A stretch of DNA of 11,508 nucleotides from Planctomycetota bacterium (GTDB lineage Bacteria; Planctomycetota; Planctomycetia; Isosphaerales; Isosphaeraceae), in the NCBI GenBank assembly GCA_021807585.1, contig JAKBCQ010000024.1:1-11508 (forward strand), read 5' to 3'. The stretch's first letter is position 1, and every line of letters starts with the position of its first letter. Shown piece after piece: positions 1-6,880 of this stretch. The notes beneath the pieces are model-generated. The model had not been told where the DNA came from. It was given only the letters and a program-made list of their open reading frames with translations, and did no database searches. Both the position numbers and the translations under genes were made by a program.

Positions 1-2195
1 TCTCGTCGATCGTCGGGCTTCGCGATCGCCTGGATCGCGTCGATCGCTTTCTCGATGATATCTCGATCCGGATCGTCCAACAGCTTTGTGAGCGCGTTGA
101 TCCATTCGGCGGGCGCCCGCTTGACCGCCGAACGAGCGATCGATTCGAGCGCCGAGATTTTGATCGCCCGCGATCGATCGGCGGCGAGCGATTCGGTCAG
201 CACGCTTCGGATCGCTTCGGCCGGGGCGAACGCCGCGATTTTCGTCGTCAGATCGTCGCGATCCGACTGATCGAGCGTGTCGATCGCATTTATGCGTTCA
301 CGAAAGTATCCCCCGAGCTTTTCTCCCCACTCGGGTCGGCGCTCGGCGATCCACCACGCGGCGTCGCGGAGCGAGACGTCGCTCGACGCGAGCGCGGGGA
401 TCGTTTGTTCGGCGGTCAATCCCCCCCGCTCGATCTGATCCAGCGCGATCAACGCGGCTTTCCGCCTTCCCGGCGCTTCCGACGCGAGCCCCTTCGAGGT
501 CGCTCCGCGAGCGCCGATTTCAATCAATGCATAAATAATGGAATGCTCTAAAACACGATCGTTCGGACCTTCCGCGGCTTTCAATAAAGGCTCGACCGCG
601 GATTCGTCTTCGATTCGGCCGATCGCCTCGGCCGCGGCTCGACGGTTGTGCGGCGATTGAGAACGAAGGAATCCGAGAAGCACGGGGAGGGCTTGTCGAT
701 CGCGTCTTACGCCGATCGCGTGGATCGCCGCCTGCCGCACCGAAACGTCGGCGTCGTCGGCCGCGGCGCGGATCTCGGCCCCGGCTCGATCGCCTTCGAT
801 CCGACACAACGTCCAAACCGCATTCCGCCGAGCGAGCGGAGATTTCCCCTTGTGAACGACTTCGGCGAGCGCGCCGATCGCCTTCGATCCACGCGATGCA
901 AGCGTTTCGATCGCGCGCTTTCGCACCGCGATCCGAGCGTCTTCGAGCCGCGTGGCAAGCTCGGAAACATCGGCCTTGTCCCACGCGAGCCTGAGCCCCA
1001 AAGGATCGTCGACCCGCGCCGCCTCGACCCGCCGCACTCGATAAACGCCTCCCAATATATCGGGCTTAACGAGCTGAGAAGTCGGACAACAGATCTTATA
1101 CCAGCCTCCCGTATCGACGACGATCAACCCTCCCGAGGGATCCTCCAAAACGTCGGTCGGATGAAAATCAAGATCGGGTGAAACGATAAAATCGTGAACG
1201 TTCGATTTGAACGTTGATCCGTTCGGTTCGAGTTCGACTCGGACGACCTTACGCATGTTGAAGAGGGTCGCGAAGAGGTCGTCATGATAATCGGCGCCGA
1301 GCGTATCGGAATCGACTCGCGTGAGACCGCACGGAGCGGCGGGGCCGAGATGCGCGAGCACGGGCATGAGATCGCGACCGGTGCGCCGATGACCCGTGAT
1401 GACATCATGATCTTTGCCATATACCCCGCCGTAAATCGCGTGAATCAGGCCGTCGCGGTTTCCGCCGCCGGGATGAACGAGGAACGTCGTCGTGAAGATC
1501 CGTTCGCCTCCGGGCGTGAACGCGACGTCGACGGGATTGTCCATCCCCCCCGTCATCACCGCCTCGATCGCGCCCCCCTCGGGTTTTCGGCGAAAGATAT
1601 GCGCGGCGCGGGTGACGAAGGGAGATTTGCCGGGTCGATCATATGTTTGTTTTGCAAATGCTCCTTTGCACCAATAGATCCAGCCGTCGGGTCCGAGATA
1701 AGGTCCGTGAAGGTCGTTGGCGCATCCCGTGAGCGTTTCGCCCTTGAACCATTCGACGCGACTTTCGGCGATTCCGTCGTCGTCGGCGTCGGTCAATTTC
1801 CAGATCGAAGGGGGCGCGGCGACATACAGCGATCCCGCGTACCAGAGGGTTCCCTCGGGAAACATCATCCGGTCGGCGAAAACCGTGCGGCGGTCGAATT
1901 TGCCGTCGCGGTCGGTATCCTCGAGCCGAACGATCCGGTGGGTACGTTCTTTTTCTTGTTGCGCGACGGGGGCGTTCGACCCCGACGAGTCGGCGACATA
2001 AAGACGTCCGAGTTCATCGAAATCGGCGACGATCGGCCTGTCGACGAGCGGAGCCCCCGCGACGAGCTCGATCTCAAATCCGTCGGGAACAAGAAAAACG
2101 CGATCACCGACGCGACGCTCGCCGGCGAACGACGTCGCGGTGAGAATCCGAAATACGACGAGCGCGAATACGACGCAGCGGAGGGATTTTCGCAT
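1..2195 (-). CDS. Secreted PVC-type dehydrogenase-like protein with HEAT repeats (partial, 3' end off window)
   Basis: The frame stays open from ATG at 2195 to the left edge: 731 codons with no stop, so the C-terminus is missing. An in-frame TGA five codons upstream with no other start in between fixes the start. Residues 1-24 look like a Sec signal peptide ending TSFA before GE. Residues about 30-390 match the Planctomycetes/Verrucomicrobia 'putative membrane-bound dehydrogenase' domain (TIGR02604 type, a beta-propeller related to sugar dehydrogenases). It shows two DxDxDG loops (D93-G98, D136-G141), GMDNPVDVAFTP at 218-229 and the closing signature TGGWYKICCPTSQLVKPD at 362-379. Residues about 404-731 are alpha-helical HEAT-like repeats (for example VRKRAIETLASRG, VRQAAIHAIG, NRRAAAEAIGRIED). 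Family members usually end with a CxxCH c-type haem domain, which would lie beyond the edge. It probably acts outside the cytoplasmic membrane as an oxidoreductase; the substrate is unknown. Confidence 0.9.
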   Translation of the reverse strand, partial: MRKSLRCVVFALVVFRILTATSFAGERRVGDRVFLVPDGFEIELVAGAPLVDRPIVADFDELGRLYVADSSGSNAPVAQQEKERTHRIVRLEDTDRDGKFDRRTVFADRMMFPEGTLWYAGSLYVAAPPSIWKLTDADDDGIAESRVEWFKGETLTGCANDLHGPYLGPDGWIYWCKGAFAKQTYDRPGKSPFVTRAAHIFRRKPEGGAIEAVMTGGMDNPVDVAFTPGGERIFTTTFLVHPGGGNRDGLIHAIYGGVYGKDHDVITGHRRTGRDLMPVLAHLGPAAPCGLTRVDSDTLGADYHDDLFATLFNMRKVVRVELEPNGSTFKSNVHDFIVSPDLDFHPTDVLEDPSGGLIVVDTGGWYKICCPTSQLVKPDILGGVYRVRRVEAARVDDPLGLRLAWDKADVSELATRLEDARIAVRKRAIETLASRGSKAIGALAEVVHKGKSPLARRNAVWTLCRIEGDRAGAEIRAAADDADVSVRQAAIHAIGVRRDRQALPVLLGFLRSQSPHNRRAAAEAIGRIEDESAVEPLLKAAEGPNDRVLEHSIIYALIEIGARGATSKGLASEAPGRRKAALIALDQIERGGLTAEQTIPALASSDVSLRDAAWWIAERRPEWGEKLGGYFRERINAIDTLDQSDRDDLTTKIAAFAPAEAIRSVLTESLAADRSRAIKISALESIARSAVKRAPAEWINALTKLLDDPDRDIIEKAIDAIQAIAKPDDRR

Positions 2196-2307
2196 GACGA
2201 TCGAACCTCAAGCGGTGGGCGAGACGATTCGGGCGAACTCGTTGTACTCGATCCCGGGCTCGTTCGCCACGATCGAGCGAAAAGATTCGCGAAGCGGGTC
2301 GACGAAC

Positions 2308-2337
2308 AATTAACAGTTTGATCTAAACATGAATCAA
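2308..2337 (-). promoter_or_regulatory. Possible promoter for the dehydrogenase-like gene
   Basis: On the minus strand TTGATT (2337-2332) is followed, after an 18-base spacer, by TTAATT (2313-2308), in an AT-rich patch of the 153-base gap between the Uma2 gene and the dehydrogenase gene. The match to a sigma-70 promoter is only partial. It would give a leader of about 100 bases. Confidence 0.25.
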
Positions 2338-2348
2338 CTTGTAAGAGA

Positions 2349-2921
2349 TTAGATTTCAAAAAACTTGACGACTCGGGCGCGGAAACCCGGGAGGAACGGT
2401 TCGGCGGTGATTTCTTGTTCGGCGTTGAACATCGTCGGCTGTGCGCCGGATTGATGAACGACGACGGTGCGGAATTCGGGATCGACGATCCAAACGAGTT
2501 TCACGCCCGATTCAAGATAGAGGCGAATTTTTTCATGGATTGATTCGACGTCGTTCGACGGGGAGAGGATCTCGACCGCGAGGACGGGGGGTAGGTCGAC
2601 CAGTTTCGCTTCATCGCCGAGACGCGAAACGGTTTCGGCGGAGATGTAGGCGACATCGATTCCGACAATCGTGGCGGGTTCGCTTTGCAGGCGAAATCCG
2701 CTCTCACCGGATAAAACCGCGCCTCTCTCTTGAGATTGTTTTTCGAGCCAAGATTCGAGCAGATGAACGACCCGCGCCTCGGTTCGAGCGTGCGATCGAT
2801 TGCGATACGTCATGCCGTACTCCCGGATCTCGCCACGAATCAGCTCGCGATCGACTCCGTCGTCGGGGAGTGCGAGAAATTCTTCGAGCGAGCATGTCGA
2901 TTTTGGGGTCGTCGCGATCAT
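2349..2921 (-). CDS. Uma2-family (DUF820) PD-(D/E)XK nuclease-like protein
   Basis: A 190-residue protein of typical length for Uma2/DUF820, a restriction-endonuclease-like fold family expanded in cyanobacteria, planctomycetes and other large bacterial genomes. The N-terminus has the usual SLEEFLALPDDGVDRELIRGEI (about 11-32). The putative catalytic acidic residues are D89 in GIDVAYIS and E117 in VLAVEILSPSND (113-124). K131 and the YLESGVKLVWIVDP segment (135-148) complete the core. All expected fold residues appear present, so it is not an obvious pseudogene. No ribosome site of note precedes ATG at 2921. The in vivo role of these proteins is unknown; no toxin-antitoxin partner or transposase is visible next to it. 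It is probably its own transcription unit, separated from both neighbours (90 bases upstream, 153 downstream). Confidence 0.88.
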   Translation of the reverse strand: MIATTPKSTCSLEEFLALPDDGVDRELIRGEIREYGMTYRNRSHARTEARVVHLLESWLEKQSQERGAVLSGESGFRLQSEPATIVGIDVAYISAETVSRLGDEAKLVDLPPVLAVEILSPSNDVESIHEKIRLYLESGVKLVWIVDPEFRTVVVHQSGAQPTMFNAEQEITAEPFLPGFRARVVKFFEI

Positions 2922-2986
2922 GGCGATTTCGGGTCCCGTTTCAAGCGTGATTCGGCGAACGTTGATGTAGGCGTATTCTCGGCTCG

Positions 2987-2992
2987 ATTATA
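2987..2992 (-). promoter_or_regulatory. TATAAT -10-like box upstream of the Uma2 gene
   Basis: A perfect TATAAT on the minus strand lies 66 bases before the Uma2 start, in the 90-base gap after the flippase-like gene. The expected -35 position, which falls in the end of the upstream gene, has only a weak match (TGAAAC region). This supports independent transcription of Uma2 but is not proof. Confidence 0.3.
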
Positions 2993-3011
2993 AGAGGGAT
3001 CAACCTCGGTT

Positions 3012-4058
3012 TCACGCGGGCTCTCCCGCGAGCGGGTTTGCGGCTTCCGCCGCGGGTTCGATCGCATCGGCGGCCTCGGAAGCCGCCGCGGTCGAAAGAT
3101 CGCGTACGCGTTGAATATTGATCAAATAAATAACCAAGCTAACCAAGCCCGCCGCGTACATGATCACGCGAAACCCCATCATCGCCACCGCGCCGCTGGG
3201 ATGACCGACGACGTCGAAGAGTCGGTCGCTGATCTGCTCGCTCAGTCCGAGCGCGCCGAACGGGAGGGGGACCGCGGTCGAAAACAAAGCCAGCGGGACG
3301 ATTACGAAATGGCTGGCGAACGAGGGAATCGATCCAAATAAGCTCAGTCCCACAAGATAAAAAACGATCACATTAAGCGAATGATTCCCCATCGCCATCG
3401 CGATCGTCGCGGCGACGACCTTCAATTTCGTCCGGTAAACCGAAGCGACCTCGACGAGTTTCTCGAGGATCGATTTGAGCTTTTGACGATTGCTCGCGAG
3501 TCGAATCAACGGTTGATAAAGCCCCGGGGTGAACGCGATCGCGAGCAAGGTGGAAACGCCCAGCACCGCGAGCCACGCGAGGCCGATCATCAGTCGAACC
3601 TCGAAGCCCGCACCGGGCCATGCGGTCAACCCGATGATTCCGCCGAGCAAAAACAGCCCCAACAGACCGATCAGTCGATCGAGAACCACCGACGCGACGG
3701 CCTCGGTCCGCGCCCCCGGTTGCTCGCGGCAGAGGAACACGACCTTGATCAGATCCCCGCCGACGGCGCCCGGGATCACCAGATTGAAGACGTTGCCGAT
3801 GAACCCCAGCCGGAACGCGTCGCGGATTTTGAACGGAAAATCGACCGCCCTGGCGAGCAAATACCAACGATAAAACGTGGATAAAAGCGCCGCCATATAA
3901 ACAAAAAATGCGATCGCGAACAGTCGATAATCGGGGGTTCGCGCAAAAACATCTTGAATTTTGCCCCGATTTTTATAAACCGCCAGAGCCAAGAGCGCCA
4001 GTGCGATCGCCGTCAGGAGCGCCTGCGTTTTCCAAGATCGTTTTTTGGGGTCGTTCAC
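3012..4058 (-). CDS. Flippase-like membrane protein of the lysylphosphatidylglycerol synthase TM family
   Basis: 348 residues starting at GTG 4058, with GAGG about ten bases upstream and no better internal ATG nearby. Hydrophobic spans are visible at about 12-28, 45-62, 84-105, 124-146, 155-178, 213-241, 250-270 and 288-313. The conserved core is GFIGNVFNLVIPGAVGGD (85-102) followed by LIKV, then SVVLDRLIGLLGLF (123-136). This matches the membrane domain shared by MprF-type flippases and the stand-alone UPF0104/LPG_synthase_TM proteins. The soluble aminoacyl-transfer domain of MprF is absent, so no lipid-aminoacylation activity is expected. The likely job is moving a lipid or lipid-linked molecule across the inner membrane; the substrate cannot be told. 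The last 27 residues are an Ala/Glu/Pro-rich tail, probably cytoplasmic and disordered. It follows sixA by 69 bases and may share its transcript. Confidence 0.85.
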   Translation of the reverse strand: MNDPKKRSWKTQALLTAIALALLALAVYKNRGKIQDVFARTPDYRLFAIAFFVYMAALLSTFYRWYLLARAVDFPFKIRDAFRLGFIGNVFNLVIPGAVGGDLIKVVFLCREQPGARTEAVASVVLDRLIGLLGLFLLGGIIGLTAWPGAGFEVRLMIGLAWLAVLGVSTLLAIAFTPGLYQPLIRLASNRQKLKSILEKLVEVASVYRTKLKVVAATIAMAMGNHSLNVIVFYLVGLSLFGSIPSFASHFVIVPLALFSTAVPLPFGALGLSEQISDRLFDVVGHPSGAVAMMGFRVIMYAAGLVSLVIYLINIQRVRDLSTAAASEAADAIEPAAEAANPLAGEPA

Positions 4059-4127
4059 GTTCGAGTCGCCTCGTTTTCAAGGTATTTCGCGTCGATCGTC
4101 GGATCGCGGACGCGTTCAATGAGATCG

Positions 4128-4622
4128 TTAAACCTGCAAGCGTCGGAACAGTCGCGGCCGCGCCAGCCATTCGAGTTGGAAGCCCCCTTCGGGGTGCGTG
4201 CGGAACGCCACGACGCCTCCTTTACGGAGGCTGAAGATCGGCCTGCTGTGATCTCCCGTGACGAGCAGCCCCGTCAGGTGCGAGACCGCGGGGTCGTGGC
4301 CGACGATCAACAAACGCTCTTCCGATCGCGTGTGGATCCAATCGCGAATCGTCGCGGCGTCCGATGACGGACGTAATACGTCGTCGAATTCGACGTTTTC
4401 TTCGAGACCGAGTTCGCGAGCCAGGATTTCGGCGGTTTCGCGCGTTCTGGGGAGGGGGCTCGCGATGATTTTATCGAGATCGAGTTCGAGCTTCAAAAGC
4501 CCTCGAGCGATCGTTCGCAAGCGTTTTTTCCCTTTGGGAATCAACACCCGTGCGTCGTCTTCGATTCCCGGAGTTTCGCGGGGTTGCGCGATCGCGTGCC
4601 GCATGATAATCAGGCGTTCCAT
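4128..4622 (-). CDS. sixA: SixA-type phosphohistidine phosphatase
   Basis: 164 residues from ATG 4622, close to the 161 of E. coli SixA. The start is chosen because AAGGAA sits just upstream and the protein then begins MERLIIMRHAIAQ, the canonical N-terminus. The open frame extends upstream to 4718, but that stretch overlaps the arginine dihydrolase gene. Histidine-phosphatase-superfamily residues are visible: R8-H9 (the phospho-acceptor histidine), R59 in ASPLPRTRETAEIL (54-67), and H109 in LLIVGHDP (104-111). Like SixA it is a minimal domain with no large cap insertion. SixA removes phosphate from histidine; in E. coli its substrate is the NPr protein of the nitrogen-related phosphotransferase system. 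The gene starts 19 bases after the arginine dihydrolase stop, so co-transcription is likely. Physiological substrate here: unknown. Confidence 0.88.
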   Translation of the reverse strand: MERLIIMRHAIAQPRETPGIEDDARVLIPKGKKRLRTIARGLLKLELDLDKIIASPLPRTRETAEILARELGLEENVEFDDVLRPSSDAATIRDWIHTRSEERLLIVGHDPAVSHLTGLLVTGDHSRPIFSLRKGGVVAFRTHPEGGFQLEWLARPRLFRRLQV

Positions 4623-4641
4623 GGCGTTCCTTTTTCGCTTC

Positions 4642-5538
4642 TCAACTCTCTGGAGGGGAATGTAGGTCGTTTTTCCGGGGATCGGCGGGGCGCGGCGGAA
4701 GTCGACGAATCGCCTCACGCTTCCAGCTCGCGGCGTCTTCGCCGTCGATGCGGAACGTCAGGCATTTGGCGCTCCCTCCCGCCTTGATGAACTCCGAAAG
4801 CGGGGTCGCCCTCACCGTGTAGCCGTTCGCTTCGAGGTCGCGTTTGAGCCGCGGCGAGACGTCGTTGAGGATCACCGTCCGTCCCACGACGACCGCGTTG
4901 CAACTAAAAGAGACCGCCTCGTCGGCGTGCACCTCGATCAGCCGATCAACCCGCGCCGCGAGAACCGAACGTCCGTAATCGTCGAACGCTCCAGGATAAT
5001 AAATCGCCTGTTCGCTCGACAGGGGGCAGAAGCACGTATCCAGGTGGTAATAGCGGGGATCGACGAGTTCGAGCGGCAAGGTCTCGACGCCGAGCCGCTC
5101 GCCGATCCATTGCTGAGAGAGCGCGTCGCTCCGAAACCGATACCCCGCGAAGAGCGTCTCGCCGCAAAAAAGCGCGTCGCCGGCGCCCTCGAAAAACATC
5201 CCCTCGGGAAGCGATTCCACCCGAAACCCCGCGTCGACGAACCGGCGATCAAACAGCGGCGTCTCTCCCCGCCGTACCTCGAAACGAAATCGTGAGCTTA
5301 AAAACAAGTTATGATAAACAATCCCCGCATTCGCGGTGAAGACCAGATCGGGCAGCCCCCGCGCGGGTTCAAGCCGTTCGATCGTCGCTCCCAGATTCTC
5401 AAGGATCGCTACGAGCGCGCGCCATTGGAAAAGCGAACGCGCCGGATCGGCGTCGACCCGCGTGTTCATCCACGGGTTGATCTCGTACTCGATCCCGTAG
5501 AAATCGGGCGAACACATCAAGATGCGAGGGTTTTTCAT
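4642..5538 (-). CDS. Arginine dihydrolase (ArgZ/AgrE N-terminal type, guanidine-modifying superfamily)
   Basis: 298 residues from ATG 5538; a GTG immediately upstream (5541) is the alternative, and GAGG/AAGG lie just before. Guanidine-modifying (amidinotransferase/dimethylargininase fold) features, numbered from the ATG: PDLVFTANAG with D64 and N70; FFEGAGD with E117 and D121; YYHLDTCFCPL with H165 and D167; and nucleophile C259 in GGSAKCLTFR. The spacing and wording follow the N-terminal half of cyanobacterial ArgZ/AgrE, which turns arginine into ornithine, two NH3 and CO2. An Asn in the FTANAG motif has been reported as decisive for dihydrolase over deiminase chemistry, and it is present here. 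The neighbouring ornithine cyclodeaminase supports this over dimethylargininase or plain deiminase. It should be cytosolic. The end of the protein (RRLPPRPADPRKNDLHSPPES) is a charged, proline-rich tail with no cyclodeaminase domain. Confidence 0.87.
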   Translation of the reverse strand: MKNPRILMCSPDFYGIEYEINPWMNTRVDADPARSLFQWRALVAILENLGATIERLEPARGLPDLVFTANAGIVYHNLFLSSRFRFEVRRGETPLFDRRFVDAGFRVESLPEGMFFEGAGDALFCGETLFAGYRFRSDALSQQWIGERLGVETLPLELVDPRYYHLDTCFCPLSSEQAIYYPGAFDDYGRSVLAARVDRLIEVHADEAVSFSCNAVVVGRTVILNDVSPRLKRDLEANGYTVRATPLSEFIKAGGSAKCLTFRIDGEDAASWKREAIRRLPPRPADPRKNDLHSPPES

Positions 5539-5566
5539 CACGGCCTTGAGCCTCGTCGGCGAAGAG

Positions 5567-5581
5567 TTAAAGCGCCTTTAA
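5567..5581. promoter_or_regulatory. 15-base perfect inverted repeat upstream of the arginine dihydrolase gene
   Basis: TTAAAG-CGC-CTTTAA has two perfect six-base arms with a three-base centre. It lies in the 64-base gap between the cyclodeaminase stop and the dihydrolase start, about 28 bases before the ATG at 5538. It could be a binding site for a dimeric regulator or a small RNA hairpin affecting downstream expression. The sequence alone does not decide. Confidence 0.35.
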
Positions 5582-5602
5582 TCAATTATGTGAATGATCC
5601 GA

Positions 5603-6880
5603 TTATGTTTTGATATCTCCGACGAGTTCGGCGGCGAGGCCGCGGAGGAACGGCTCGGCGTCGGTGACGAGCCCGACGGTCTGAAACGAGCCTCGATCGA
5701 GCAGCTTGGTGACGGTCGCGGGGTTGATGTCGACGCAAACCACTTTCACCCGCGCGGGAAGCAGGTTCCCCGCGGCGATCGAATGGAGCGCCGTCGCGAC
5801 CATGATCGCCAGCCCGACGTCCTTGATCGCGGATCGCATCAGCGATTGCGCGCGGAGGGTGTCGACGATCACTTCGGGGAGCGGGCCGTCGTCGCGAATC
5901 GAACCCGCCAAGATGAACTCGACGTCGGCTTTGATACATTCATACATAATTCCTGATGTAAGAACCCCCTTGTCGACCGCGGCGCGAATCCCCCCCAGCC
6001 TGCGGATCGTGTTGATCGCGCGCAGGTGGTGTTGATGCCCGTGTTCGATCGCCTCTCCTTTACTAATCGACACCCCCAGGCTTGTTCCCATTAAAGCTTG
6101 TTCAATATCGTGTGTCGCGAGCGCGTTTCCGGCGAATAATTTTTGGATGAAGCCGTTGCGGACGAGCGCCGCGACGTGTCCCGCCGAGCCCGTGTGGATG
6201 ATCGCGGGGCCTCCCACGAGGAGCACTTTTTTCCCCGCGGCGCGGGTCGAGCGGATCGAATCGGCGACGGCGCGAACGCTGACCGCTTTGGGTTTCTCGC
6301 TTGAAACCGCCGAACCCATGAACCCGAAGACGTCGCCGTCGCGCGACCGTTCGGTCGGGATCACGCGAACCCCCGCGTGGCCGACGACGATCGGTAGGCC
6401 GAGGGGGACGTCGGCCATTGCGACGCACCGCGCCCTCCTGCCCGACCGATCGATCGCGATCCCGCAATCCATCTCCTGGTCGTCGACGTCGATCCACCGA
6501 CCCGCGATGCGGACCTGGGTTTGCTGATTCGTCGTGCTGTAAAACTGATCGGGAAACGCGCCGGCGATATCGGCGGCGACGGTCTTGGCGTCTTCAACGT
6601 CGACTTGGGTCGCTCCGTGTTCGACGAGATCGCCGAGGATCGCGGCGAGGAGATCGGCGTCGCGTGCGCGGATCGCAATCCGCGCGTGGCTTGGGTCGAC
6701 GCGCCGCGCGCCGATCTCGCACTTCCTGATCTCGAACGAACCCCCCATCTGGAGAATCCGATCGAGGATCTTGGGCAGAATCAGTGAATCGACGATGTGC
6801 CCGTGGACCTCGATCTCCTCGACGAACTCTTGGGAATCGGCTCGCTCGTCGGTTTCGGCGACATCCTCTTGCGGAGTCAT
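5603..6880 (-). CDS. Ornithine cyclodeaminase, TIGR00300 / LOR-SDH-domain type
   Basis: 425 residues from ATG 6880, preceded by GGAGG with a seven-base spacer. It matches the archaeal-type ornithine cyclodeaminase / 'LOR/SDH bifunctional enzyme conserved domain' family (TIGR00300, usually about 400 residues), also the C-terminal half of cyanobacterial ArgZ/AgrE. Visible signatures: GHIVDSLILPKILD and MGGSFEI (27-51), YSTTNQQTQVRI (114-125), the nucleotide-binding stretch VLLVGGPAIIHTGSAG (219-234), GNALATHDIE (251-260), AGSIRDDGPLPEV (325-337) and VDINPATVTKLLDRGS (383-398). Residues 1-22 are an acidic extension. The reaction is ornithine to proline plus NH3, using bound NAD+. It is unrelated to the mu-crystallin-type ornithine cyclodeaminases. 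It is the first gene of the minus-strand cluster and lies 64 bases before arginine dihydrolase, whose product is its expected substrate. Confidence 0.85.
   Translation of the reverse strand: MTPQEDVAETDERADSQEFVEEIEVHGHIVDSLILPKILDRILQMGGSFEIRKCEIGARRVDPSHARIAIRARDADLLAAILGDLVEHGATQVDVEDAKTVAADIAGAFPDQFYSTTNQQTQVRIAGRWIDVDDQEMDCGIAIDRSGRRARCVAMADVPLGLPIVVGHAGVRVIPTERSRDGDVFGFMGSAVSSEKPKAVSVRAVADSIRSTRAAGKKVLLVGGPAIIHTGSAGHVAALVRNGFIQKLFAGNALATHDIEQALMGTSLGVSISKGEAIEHGHQHHLRAINTIRRLGGIRAAVDKGVLTSGIMYECIKADVEFILAGSIRDDGPLPEVIVDTLRAQSLMRSAIKDVGLAIMVATALHSIAAGNLLPARVKVVCVDINPATVTKLLDRGSFQTVGLVTDAEPFLRGLAAELVGDIKT

Noticed and set aside
648..1181. A 177-codon open frame on the plus strand, and a 154-codon minus frame at 520-984
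   Set aside because: Both are Arg/Ser/Pro-rich shadows over the HEAT-repeat part of the dehydrogenase-like gene.
1284..2321. A 345-codon open frame on the plus strand
   Set aside because: It lies opposite the well-supported dehydrogenase-like gene, has no recognisable domain and a charge-rich, irregular composition typical of an antisense frame in GC-rich DNA.
2349..2921. Uma2 gene as part of a mobile element or toxin system
   Set aside because: No transposase, inverted terminal repeats or antitoxin-like partner is visible on either side.
4088..4114. Hairpin CGCGTC...GACGCG between sixA and the flippase-like gene, considered as a terminator
   Set aside because: Six-base stem with a 15-base loop and no T-run after it; too weak to call.
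4623..4718. A 32-residue N-terminal extension of SixA
   Set aside because: It would overlap the dihydrolase gene. The internal ATG at 4622 has a good ribosome site and gives the canonical MERLIIMRHA start.
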